Assembly (NCBI GenBank): GCA_003327425.1
Contig: QOQW01000016.1
Location: 1 to 64,000 of the forward strand
Length of the DNA: 64,000 nt
From: Candidatus Ozemibacter sibiricus
GTDB lineage: Bacteria > Muiribacteriota > Ozemobacteria > Ozemobacterales > Ozemobacteraceae
Direction of reading: 5' to 3'
Below, in pieces: positions 8,616-18,600 of this stretch. Every line of letters begins with the position of its first letter. Position 1 is the stretch's first letter. The position numbers were made by a program, and so were the translations under genes. Under the pieces are notes generated by a model. It did no database searches and was not told the origin of the DNA. It saw only the letters and a list, made by a program, of their open reading frames with translations.

Positions 8616-10007
8616 ATGGCTACTCTCACTCCCCCCGATGTGTTCGACCTCCCCGGGCTCGAAGCGCGGGCCCGCTCCCGTCAGAAGCCCGATCGGAGCC
8701 GCCTGGCCGAGCTGCTGGCCAAGGCCCGCGGCTTGCACGGCCTGACCCCCGACGAAGCCGCGTTCCTGCTCGATGTCGATGATCCTGAAGATCGCCAGCA
8801 GCTGCTCGATGTGGCGATCAAGGTCAAACAGGAGATCTATGGCCCCCGGCTGGTGCTCTTCGCGCCGCTCTACACCTCGAGCCACTGCACCAATGACTGC
8901 CTCTACTGCGGGTTCCGCGCGACTTCCGGCACGGCCCGCCGGCGCCTGACCCTCGAGGAGATCAAAGCCGAGACCCGCGCCATCGTGGCCATGGGGCACA
9001 AGCGGGTGTTGATGGTGGCGGGGGAAGATGTCACGCTGACCCCGCGCGATCTGGCCGCGCAGGTCGAGGCCATCTATTCCGTGCATGAGCCCAAGGGCAA
9101 TATCCGGCGGGTCAACGTCAACGCCGCGCCCCTCGATGTGGAGGGCTTCAAAGTGCTCAAGGGAGCCGGCATCGGCACCTACCAGTGCTTCCAGGAGACC
9201 TACCATCCTGAGACCTACCGCCGCATGCATCCGCGTGGGCCCAAGAGCGACTATCACGGTCGGCTGCATGTCTTCGACCGCTGCATTCCGGCGGGCATCG
9301 ACGATTTCGGCATGGGGTTCCTGTTCGGGCTCTACGACCATCGGTTCGAGACGCTCGCCCTGCTGCAGCACATCGCCTGGCTCGAGAAGACGTTCGGCAT
9401 CGGCCCGCACACCATTTCCATCCCGCGCTTGGAGCCGGCCGAAGGGACGGACGTCTATGAAACCACCCCCTGGAAGGTCTCCGATGACGAACTGCTGAAA
9501 GTGACCGCCATCCTGCGGCTGGCCGTGCCCTACACCGGTATCATCCTGTCGACGCGGGAGACGCCGGCCTTGCGGCACCGGCTGCTGCAGGTCGGGGTTT
9601 CCCAGATGTCGGCAGGGTCGATCACCAATCCGGGCGGCTATGCGGAAGGGGAGGACTCGGTGGCCCAGTTCGAGGTGCAGGACCACCGCTCGCTCGACGA
9701 GGTGATCCGCGAGGTCTGCAAGGAACGGTACGTGCCGAGTTTCTGCACCGGCTGCTATCGGAAAGGCCGAACCGGCGAGAAGTTCCAGTCGATGGCGAAA
9801 CACCAGCATATCGACACGTTCTGCTCGCTGAACGCGGTCGCCACCCTGCAGGAGTACCTCGAGGATTTCGCCTCGCCCGAGACGCGGCAGGTGGCTGAAC
9901 GCTGTCTGGGCGAGTTCATCGAGCAGCAGACCGACCCCGAGATGCGCGCCAAGATGATGGAATGGCGCGCACGCATCAAGAAAGGCGAGCGTGACATTCC
10001 CTATTGA
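8616..10007 (+). CDS. hydG: [FeFe]-hydrogenase maturase HydG (radical SAM tyrosine lyase)
   Basis: A 463-residue ThiH-like radical-SAM enzyme that splits tyrosine to p-cresol and dehydroglycine and supplies CO and CN- to the H-cluster. The CxxxCxxC motif is HCTNDCLYC near residue 89. The C-terminal cluster-binding domain shows FCTGCYRKGRTGEKF near 378, which distinguishes HydG from ThiH. The MGHKRVLMVAGED segment fits the family. AAGGAG at 8603-8608 precedes the ATG by 7 nt. It follows hydA by 16 nt, so product and client are co-transcribed. A 131-bp gap before hydE contains no gene. Confidence 0.93.
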   Translation: MATLTPPDVFDLPGLEARARSRQKPDRSRLAELLAKARGLHGLTPDEAAFLLDVDDPEDRQQLLDVAIKVKQEIYGPRLVLFAPLYTSSHCTNDCLYCGFRATSGTARRRLTLEEIKAETRAIVAMGHKRVLMVAGEDVTLTPRDLAAQVEAIYSVHEPKGNIRRVNVNAAPLDVEGFKVLKGAGIGTYQCFQETYHPETYRRMHPRGPKSDYHGRLHVFDRCIPAGIDDFGMGFLFGLYDHRFETLALLQHIAWLEKTFGIGPHTISIPRLEPAEGTDVYETTPWKVSDDELLKVTAILRLAVPYTGIILSTRETPALRHRLLQVGVSQMSAGSITNPGGYAEGEDSVAQFEVQDHRSLDEVIREVCKERYVPSFCTGCYRKGRTGEKFQSMAKHQHIDTFCSLNAVATLQEYLEDFASPETRQVAERCLGEFIEQQTDPEMRAKMMEWRARIKKGERDIPY

Positions 10008-10138
10008 CGCGTCAGCGACGGGCGTCGCCGGTCGTGGATCGTGGTGGCGCTCGCGCGGACGCCGGACCTGGCCCTTGGCCCGACCTGCCTGGCCCGATCG
10101 GCAGGACCTGGACGACGGGGCCCGACCGGAGATGATGA

Positions 10139-11191
10139 ATGACGATTGATGTGGCAACGATCTGGGACGCTTTGGCGACTCGTGCCGCCTTGTCGCCGGC
10201 ACAGGCCGATTTCCTGTTCTCGCCTGCGTTCGACCCCCATCGGGAGCGGCTCTACGCGATGGCCGACGAGGTGCGGCGGCGCGAAGTCGGGGATGAAGTC
10301 TACCTGCGCGGCATCGTCGAGTTCAGCAACATCTGTCGGTGCCGCTGCGCGTACTGCGGAATCTCCGCCCTCAACGCCGGCGTGTCGCGCTATCGGATGA
10401 CCCGCGACCAGATCGCGGCGACGATCGACGCCGCGTATCGGCTGGGCTACCGCAGCTTCGTGCTGCAGTCGGGCGAGGATCCCGGGTACACGGTCGACGA
10501 CCTGTGCGGCATCATCAGCCATCTCAAAGAGCGGTTCGACGTGGCATTGACCCTGTCGATCGGGGAATGGCCGCGCGAGGCCTATGCCGCGTTCAAAGCG
10601 GCCGGGGCCGATCGGTTCCTGTTGCGGATCGAGACGTCCGACCCGGTGCTGTACGCGCGGTTCCATCCGCATTCGACCTGGGAGCGCCGGCACCGCTGCC
10701 TGATGGACCTGAAAGAGCTGGGCTATCAGGTGGGCAGCGGCATCCTGGTCGGACTGCCGGGCCAGGATGGCGCCAGCCTGGGTCGCGATCTCGAGTATCT
10801 GCGGGCCTTGCGGCCCGAGATGGTGGGCATCGGTCCGTTCATCCCGCACCCTGCCACGCCGCTGGCCGGCGAGAAGGGCGGCACCCTCGAGGCCTGCTTG
10901 ACCTTCCTGGCCCTGCTGCGCCTGTACCTGCCCGATGCCTTCCTGCCGGCGACGACGGCGATGGGGAGCATCGATCCCCAGGGACGTCAGAAAGCGCTAC
11001 GGGCGGGGGCCAATGTCATGATGCCGAACGTCTCGCCGATGGAGAACCGCGAGAGCTACCAGCTCTATCCGGGCAAGATCTGTCTGACCGACGATGCTGG
11101 CGCCTGCCGGAAATGCGTGGAGCGGATGGTGACGGCCATGGGCCGTACCGTGAACACCGGCCACGGGCACATCCGCCGGAAGGTGTTCTGA
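10139..11191 (+). CDS. hydE: [FeFe]-hydrogenase maturase HydE (radical SAM)
   Basis: A 350-residue BioB-like radical-SAM protein. The cluster motif is CRCRCAYCGI (C-x3-C-x2-C) near residue 66, and LQSGEDPGY follows the radical-SAM core as in HydE. HydE processes the organometallic Fe(CO)2CN-cysteine synthon delivered by HydG on the way to the diiron subcluster. The C-terminus has CRKC, near the second metal site of some HydE proteins. GGAG lies 7 nt before the ATG. The stop is 2 nt from aspA. The third maturase, the GTPase HydF, is not encoded in this window. Confidence 0.92.
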   Translation: MTIDVATIWDALATRAALSPAQADFLFSPAFDPHRERLYAMADEVRRREVGDEVYLRGIVEFSNICRCRCAYCGISALNAGVSRYRMTRDQIAATIDAAYRLGYRSFVLQSGEDPGYTVDDLCGIISHLKERFDVALTLSIGEWPREAYAAFKAAGADRFLLRIETSDPVLYARFHPHSTWERRHRCLMDLKELGYQVGSGILVGLPGQDGASLGRDLEYLRALRPEMVGIGPFIPHPATPLAGEKGGTLEACLTFLALLRLYLPDAFLPATTAMGSIDPQGRQKALRAGANVMMPNVSPMENRESYQLYPGKICLTDDAGACRKCVERMVTAMGRTVNTGHGHIRRKVF

Positions 11192-11193
11192 CG

Positions 11194-12576
11194 ATGGGCA
11201 CGGACTCTCGGATCGAACGCGATTTCCTGGGCGAACGGGCGGTGCCGGCCGGGGCCTACTATGGCATCCATGCCGTGCGGGCTGCCGAGAACTTCGCGGT
11301 GTCGGGCCGCCGGCTGCCGCGCTCGCTGATCCGGGCCCTCGCCCTGATCAAGAAGGCGGCGGCGCTGGCCCATGGGCAGCTCGGCGACCTCGACCCGGAC
11401 AAGGTGCGGGCCATCGAGCAGGCCTGCGACGAAATGGCCAGCGGCCGCTTCGATGCGGAGTTCATCGTCGATCCGCTGCAGGGCGGGGCCGGCACGGCCA
11501 CCAACATGAACGCCAACGAGATCGTGGCCAACCGAGCCTGCGAGTTGCTGGGTTCGCCATTGGGCAGCTACGTGCCGGTGCATCCGACCGACGATGTCAA
11601 TCGGGGCCAGAGCACGAACGATGTCTTTCCCACGGCGGTGCGCATCGCCGCCATCTGGGAGCTGCGCGACCTGGTCGATGAGGTGGCCCGTCTGCAGGAA
11701 AGCCTGCAGAAAAAGGAAAACGAGTTTGCCGCGATCTTGAAGATCGGCCGCACCCAGTTGCAGGATGCGGTGCCGGTGACGCTGGGGGCCGAGTTCTCGG
11801 CCTGGGCCGAGGCCATCTCGCGCGATCGGTGGCGGCTGTATCGGGTCGAGGAACGGCTGCGGGTGGTCAACCTCGGGGGCACGGCGGTCGGCACCGGCAT
11901 CAACACCTCCCGCAAGTTCCAGTTCGAAATCCTCCGGATCCTGCGGGATGAGACGGGCATCGGGCTGGCGCGGGCCGACAACCTGGTCGAGGCGACCCAG
12001 AACGCCGATGTCTTCGTCGAGATCTCCGGCCTGCTGAAGCCGCTGGCGGTGAATCTGAGCAAGATGGCGTCCGATCTGCGTCTGCTGGCGTCGGGGCCGC
12101 GCTCGGGCCTGGGCGAAATCCGGCTGCCGGCGGTGCAAGAAGGCAGCAGCATCATGCCGGGCAAGGTCAACCCGGTGATGTGCGAGATGATCCATCAGAT
12201 CGCCATGAAGGTCTATGGGAACGACCTGGTCATCACGCACGCGGCCGAGATGGGCCAGCTCGAGCTGAACGCCTTCCTGCCCGTGATCATGGACGTGCTG
12301 CTCGAGTCGCTGACCATGCTGCGGCGCGGGATCGCCCTGTTCAACGATCGTTGCGTCAAGGGCATCGAGGCCAACGAGCAGCGGTGTCGCGAGAACCTGC
12401 GCGGTTCGCTGGGCCTGCTGACGGTGCTGGCCGGGCGGCTGGGCCACGAGGCGATGTCGCAGGTCTACCAGCGCCACCTGCGGACGGGGGAGCCGGTCAC
12501 CGACATCCTGATCAGCGAGGGCTGGGCCACGGCGGCTGAGATCGAGGCGGCTCTCGAACGCTATCGCGCGGTCTGA
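11194..12576 (+). CDS. aspA: Aspartate ammonia-lyase (fumarase/aspartase superfamily)
   Basis: A 460-residue member of the class II fumarase/aspartase family. Seen are the N-terminal YYGIHAVRAAENF, the aspartase-like GGAGTATNMNANE near residue 97, RGQSTNDVFPTA near 136, and the catalytic mobile loop GSSIMPGKVNPVMCEM near 315. The first two favour aspartase over fumarase. It deaminates L-aspartate to fumarate and ammonium. It lies 2 nt after hydE in the same operon. Aspartase-like genes are known neighbours of hyd maturation genes in anaerobes. A role in supplying ammonium for the azadithiolate bridge of the H-cluster is plausible but inferred. Confidence 0.88.
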   Translation: MGTDSRIERDFLGERAVPAGAYYGIHAVRAAENFAVSGRRLPRSLIRALALIKKAAALAHGQLGDLDPDKVRAIEQACDEMASGRFDAEFIVDPLQGGAGTATNMNANEIVANRACELLGSPLGSYVPVHPTDDVNRGQSTNDVFPTAVRIAAIWELRDLVDEVARLQESLQKKENEFAAILKIGRTQLQDAVPVTLGAEFSAWAEAISRDRWRLYRVEERLRVVNLGGTAVGTGINTSRKFQFEILRILRDETGIGLARADNLVEATQNADVFVEISGLLKPLAVNLSKMASDLRLLASGPRSGLGEIRLPAVQEGSSIMPGKVNPVMCEMIHQIAMKVYGNDLVITHAAEMGQLELNAFLPVIMDVLLESLTMLRRGIALFNDRCVKGIEANEQRCRENLRGSLGLLTVLAGRLGHEAMSQVYQRHLRTGEPVTDILISEGWATAAEIEAALERYRAV

Positions 12577-12578
12577 CC

Positions 12579-12621
12579 CGACGCGGCGGGCCCCGCCTAC
12601 CGCCGCGGTCGGGCCGCGTCG
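12579..12621. terminator. Inverted repeat between convergent aspA and the cyclase gene
   Basis: CGACGCGGC (12579-12587) is the reverse complement of GCCGCGTCG (12613-12621), with 25 nt of GC-rich sequence between. It fills the 50-bp gap between two convergent genes and so may end transcription from both sides. There is no T-run, so factor-independent function is uncertain. Confidence 0.4.
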
Positions 12622-12626
12622 AAGGC

Positions 12627-15600
12627 TCACGCCGTGTCGAAGCGGAAGATCTCGACCTCGCGGCGTTTCCCTTTCACGCGGGTTTCGGCCAGACGCCGGC
12701 CGGGAAAGGCCGCGGCGAGGTCGGGGGTGGCCGCCACCAGGTCGGCAACCGCGCCGTCGGTGACGAGCCCTCCGCCCGATCGAGCGGCGAGATCGGCCAG
12801 CCGCGAGGCCAGGTTGACCGTGTCGCCCAGGATGGTCATCTCGAGCCGTACGCTCGGGGTGCCCAGCAGCCCGAATAGCACGGGGCCGCGGGTCAGGCCG
12901 AGGGCGGGCGGACCAGGCAGATCGGGGATCTCGACGGGCAGCCGCTGGCGCAGGGTGGCGGCGGCGTGCAGGGCCTGAGCGAGCGTGGCGGCGGGCGGGG
13001 TGGTGCCGGTGATGGGGAAGAACGCCAGCAGTTTGTCGCCGATGAATTTGTCGATGTCGCCGCCCGCCGCCCGGATGTGGCGCCCAGCGGCGGCCAGGGC
13101 GCGGTTGAGGAGGCTGACGATGCTCTGGGGATCGCGTTCGGCCAGCAGATCCTTGAACCCGGTCAGGGTGACGAACAAGACGAAGGCCTCGCGGCTCTGG
13201 CCGGCGCGGGCCTCGGCGCTGCGACCCTCGCGCAACGTGGTCAAGGTGGCCTCAGAGACGAATCGGCCCAGCAGGCGGCCCTGCGCCGCTTCTTCGGCCA
13301 TGCGGTTGAAGGCCGTGGCCAGGGCGTCGAACTCCCCGCCGTCGCCCAGAGGCAGGCGGGGGGAATAGTCGCCGGCGGCGATGCGCTGAGCGGCAGCGGC
13401 GAGCCGGTGCATGGGGGTCAGGAACCGGTCGGTCACCAACGTGGCCAGCCAGATGGTAAGCACCAGAATGCCGACCAGGAGAGCCCCTTGCAGGAGGAAT
13501 TCCCGGTTCACCCGCTCGAGAATGCGGCCCAGGCGGAGCGTGCCGATCACGATGTTGTCGTTGAGCTGGCGGAGGGGAATGGCCAGAGCGAGGGTGCGGG
13601 TCGAGCCGTGGCCGCGCTCTTCCAGCACTGCGGTCCGCCGTCGCTGGGCGGTCAAGGCCAGGCGGTGGTCGGCCGGCGGCGTGAGACGGAGCCATTCGTG
13701 CGTCAGGAACGGCTGGCCGGGGTCGGCCCGGAGGGAATCGACCGGGCGCGCTTTGCGAAAGGCGGGCGCGTTGGATTTGATCAAGGACCACCGGACGGGG
13801 GCATCGTAGCGGGGTTGAAGGAGATGATAGTAGAAGGAATGGAATTCCGGCATCGTCCGCCAGGTCAGCATCACGCCGAGGGGAGGCCTGGACGCGCCAG
13901 GGATCAGGGTGGTGTAGGTATGGTCGTTCGTCCCCTGCGATGATGACCATGTCGAAAGCTGATCGGGGGCGAGAAAGAAGCGACCGACCTGGTCCAGGCC
14001 GAGGGTGAGTCCGACGTCTTCGTACTCCTTTTCGAGTTCGCTGCCGATCAGCATTTCCTGGTCGGGGGCGCCTGGACGAGAGGATGGCTCCTGGTCTTCG
14101 CCCCAACCCAGCGAGCGGGCGCCGGTTCGAGCCAGGTAGCGCGTGGCGAGGAGGCGGGGATCCTTGGTGGCCGGGACGGGGCGGGTGGGGTCGAACATCG
14201 CTCCCTGGCCCTGCGTGGGGGCCACCGAGAGATCGAGGAGGGGAAGGCCCAGGAGCGTCAGGTGTCGCCACAGTGTGGGGAGCGTTTCGGCCAGCCGGTT
14301 GGTCGCTTCCGAACCTGCCTGAGGAACGCCGGAGGCGAAGACGCAGGGATGGAACGTGGCCCGGAACAGGGCGCGGGTCGTGGCCCGGGTCAGGTCGGTG
14401 GCAGCTTCCAAGGCGGCGGCACGGACAAACAGGGTTTCCTGGCTGTCGCCCTCCTGCCGGGTCAGGTGTTCGGCACGAGATTGGTCGAGAATAGCGATGG
14501 CGATCACCAGGGTCGGGAAGATGGCCAGCAGGAACCCGCCCAGCAGTTGGCGTGAAAGGGGAAGGAAGGTTCGTTCGGGGCCGCTGCGCCAGTACCTCAA
14601 AAACCAGAGACCCCCGGCCAGCCAGGCCAGGGCGGCGAGCCCGCCGATCACGCGAGGGATGGTCGGCGGGGGCTTGGGACGGGCCAGCCATACGCTTTCG
14701 GAGGCCAGGGTCCCAGGCGGGATCCGGTGGAAGATCAGCTCAGAGGCGGTCGCCACGGCGAGGAGGCCAGTGTTCCATGGCCGTGGGGGTCCTCCTCCCG
14801 TGACGGCTTGCCGAGGAAACTGGTTCGTGACTTGCTGCCCCGGGCTGGGCGGAGTCGGCGACCAGACGCCTAGCGCCCCGCGGCGAGCCCATTGTCGCAG
14901 GATCTGGGTCATGGTCAAGGCTTTGGGGGCTTGATCGGGAGGAACCATCAGAACCAACAACCCGCGCAGTCGCCGCATGATGTCGCGACCAGCCATCTCC
15001 CGGCGCGGATCGTAGCGGAGGGTACCGGCGGATCTGCTCGCGCGGCGGTAGATCGGATCGTCGGGGTGGAGGAGGTCGGGCTCTTCCAGGATCGGGGTGA
15101 TGAACCATCGTCGCGGGACGTCATTCATCGGGCTGTCGTAGGCCGTCATCAGCCGGCGTCGCAGATGGTCGATGGTCTGGCTGTACAGACCGGTGAACGG
15201 CCCGCCTCGTCGTTCCACCCACCGTTGGAGGTCGCTGGGGATGGGGATTTCGAATCCCAGCCGGGTGACGAGGTTGACCCAGAGGGTCGGCAGGAAGAGA
15301 CGGAGATCGGTGCGTGCCGCGGCCGGCAACGGGGCTCCGCCCAGAACGAGGGTGGTCCAACTGGCCAGGGGCCCTCGGAAAGGAGCGTGATTGGCGCACA
15401 GCGCGATTCCCCACGCGGGGTCGGTCGACAGCTCGAACGGCCAGGAGCCGAGTTCGTGCCACTCCAGGCCATCCACGGACCCATAGCCGAACAGTCGATC
15501 GGGACCGGGAAGCAAGCGCAGCCAGATCTCCGGCGAGGCGGTTCGAACGCGGTCAGGCGGTGGTACCCCCTCGGGGCGCATGGCTGCGGCCTCCTCGGCG

Positions 15601-18600
15601 CGCCGGGCGGTCAGGATCTCCCCGCGTCTGGCCATGAGGGCCACGCAGGCGGCGTCGCCCGTGAGGCCCTGGCGGACCATCAAGCCGACCTGGCCACGGG
15701 GTGCCCCGGTGGGATCGGTGGGGAGGGTGAACCGCGCGGTGATCCCTGGGAAGCGATCGCTGCGAAAGGCGAAGAAGAAATCGTCCCAGGTCGCGTCGAT
15801 GTCGAACCCGCCGCCCATCACCTGCCACCCGCCACCTGGCAGGGTTATCAGCTGGCCCGGAGGGTGGGCCCCGCCGATATCCAGGCCTTCCCAGCATGCC
15901 TCGGACGGTGAGGAAGGGAGAGAGGCCAAGGCGGTCGGGTCGGTGCCGAGGATGACTGGCGACACCGTCGCCAGGGCGGGGTCGGCCGCGATGTGAAAGG
16001 ACGCATACGCCCAGGACAGGCCGGGAATCTGTCGATGGGCCGCGGTCAGGCGGCGGGCGAGGGGCGGCGGGATGCCCCCCCGATCATGGCTGGTTGGAGC
16101 TGGAGGAACGGCGGGGAGAAGGAGGGGGAAGGCGCGTTGCAGGCGGATGGTCGGGGCCAGTTCCGGGTCGGCCAGGCGCGCCACTTCTTCCAGGTCGGCT
16201 TCCAGGAGCGATTCTACCACCTGGCGGTCGCGGTCCTGGCGGGCCTTCTGCCACCGCAGCCAGCCCCCGCCGAGGCAGAGCCCGGTCAACAACCAGATTA
16301 CCAGGACTCCTGCGGCGGCGGCGGAAGGCCGGGCGGTCGGCGCATCTGCCGGATGAGCGCTGGCGAGCGAAGGAGCGTGCGTGGGAGAGCGAGCGGGAGA
16401 GGGAGAGACCAAGGGGATGGACGGGGCGGAGAGGGAAGGATCGCCGCCAGGATCTGGGATCCTGGCGGGAGGCCGCGGCGAATCAGCGTTCGCAATCGAC
16501 CGGGGGGGGACGGCGAGGTGGAGGGCAGGGCAGGAATCCGACGGCGCCAAGGCAGGTCGCGGAAGCGGTGGCGTGAGATGGCGGAGTTCCCAGGCGTGGT
16601 CGGCCACAGGCAGGAACTCTTCCTCGGGATGGCGCTGGCGGATGGCGTCCGAGACAACGATCCGGGTCGCCGTGCCCTGGCGCGAGCAGCTTTCCAGGGC
16701 CGCCGCCAGCGGCACGACCTCGCCGAGGACGGTGAAATCGAGCCGGACCTCGCCGTCGCCCAGGACGCCGGCCACCACCTCGCCGCTGTCGAGGCCGATT
16801 CCGATCTCGTATAGGAAGGCCCCCGCTCGGGCCCGGCCGGCTTGCAAGGCGAGGTGGGCCTGCCGCATGGCACGGGCGGCGGCGAGGGCCCGGCGTTCGC
16901 GCGCGGTGGCGTCGGGCCCGTAGAACACGGCGACGATGGCATCGCCGATGAAGCGGTCGACCACCCCGCCCTGGCTTTGGATGGCCTCGGCCATGGCTGC
17001 GAGGTGGGCATTCAGCATCTGGAAGACCGCCTCGGGAGGATGGGTTTCGCTGATCGTGGTGAAATCGCGCAGATCGGAGGCGAGCACGGTCACCGGCTGC
17101 CGCCGACCGGCGGCGGCGGCCGTCAGGCTGCCGCCAGCGACCACGTCCAGCACCTGGGGCGCGACGAAGCGGGTCAGATCGCGGCGGGTGCGCAGCTCGG
17201 CGGTCATCTGATCGAGGATCAGGGTCATGCGGCCCAGTTCGTCCTCCCGCGCTTCGGCCAGTCGGACCGTCAGATCGCCGTCGGCGATGGCGCCCAGGCC
17301 CTGGCCCATGCGGACCATCGGACGCGCCAGCCAGGTGGCCAGCCGATGCCCGACCAGTCCGAGCAAGAGCAGGAGGCCGGCCACCAGGGCGGCCAGCTCC
17401 CGGCGTTCCTGGCGCAGGCGGGCCTGGATTTCGGCCAGAGGCGCCTGCGCGGCCAGGATGAAGGACGGATGGTCGGCCAGCACCCGGGCCAGGCCGAGCG
17501 AGCGGCCGTGCGACAGCACGCGGGCCGGCGGCCGACCGGGCCGAACCGCCGCCGCCAGGGCGCGCAGATCCGTGGTGTCGCCGGCTCCGGCCAGATATTC
17601 CAGGCCGAGGCCGCGCTGCTCGAAGACGGCGAGCCCGGTCAGGGGGCGGGACAGCCGGTCGGTCCCGGAGCGGAAGGTGGTTTGCAGCATGGCTCGCAGG
17701 GTGGGGGCGATATCCCAGATGATGCCGATGACCATGCGCAGCCGCCCCGCTTCCCAGAACGGCTGGCCGACCCCCATGTAGCGCAGCCGGCCGAGCCAGA
17801 AGCGCTCCAGGTTGCCGGCGGCGTTCTTGCCGTAGCCGCCGATCATGGAGCCCAGGGAAAAGAGCCGCTGGGGAACGGAAGCAGGGGCGACGGCACTGGC
17901 GTTCGGGCGCAGGTCATTGGCCCAGTAGCGACCGAGAAGGCCGAGCAGGGTGGGCACCGTGTTCGTCGGCACCCTCAGATGGCCTGCCATCAGCGTGGTG
18001 CCTTGAGGGCCGAAGGCGACGACGGCCAGGGCATCCAGCCCCGCGGCGCGCACCTGGTGCAGGAGCGTATCGAGCACGGGCGAGGAGGAGGCGGTGGTCC
18101 AGGGGGCCGCGGCCAGGCGGTCGGCCAGGGTGCGGCCCTGGCGGTCGGTCTGATTGAGCAGGGGGCGGCAGATGGCGGCCTGCCGGGCGGCCAGGCCGTC
18201 GATTTCTTCTTCGAAGGCGTCGAGACGGAGGCCCAGCGTGCGCGCCAGTTCGTCTTGCAGGTTCCGTTCATGGGCCTGGGCATGACGGGTGCCAGCGATG
18301 ATCGCCGCCATGACCGGAAGAGCCGCCAATCCGGCGAACCAGAGAAACAGCGCGCCGCGAATGCCCGGCTGGGGCCAGCGTCCTTCTCGGAGGCGGAACC
18401 CTCCGATCCACGTCCAGGCGATGACCCAGACCCAACTGGCCAGCCGGGCGGTCCAGCCCAGCAACCCGGGCCCGGTGGCCGGGCGACGGATGAGCAGCAC
18501 TCCCAGATGACCCGTTGCCGGATCGAGCGGACAGACGCGCACCCACCAGTCGCCGCGTTCAGCCAGGCGGTCCACGCCGTTCCAGGGCAGGCGGGGCAGG

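Noticed and set aside
5215-8629. Long minus-strand open frames of 580 and 719 codons
   Set aside because: They are antisense to hydC/hydB/hydA, whose cluster-binding motifs are intact on the plus strand.
10339-11193. Upstream extension of the aspA frame into hydE (up to 745 codons)
   Set aside because: The aspartase family starts at the ATG at 11194; the upstream part is an out-of-frame reading of hydE.
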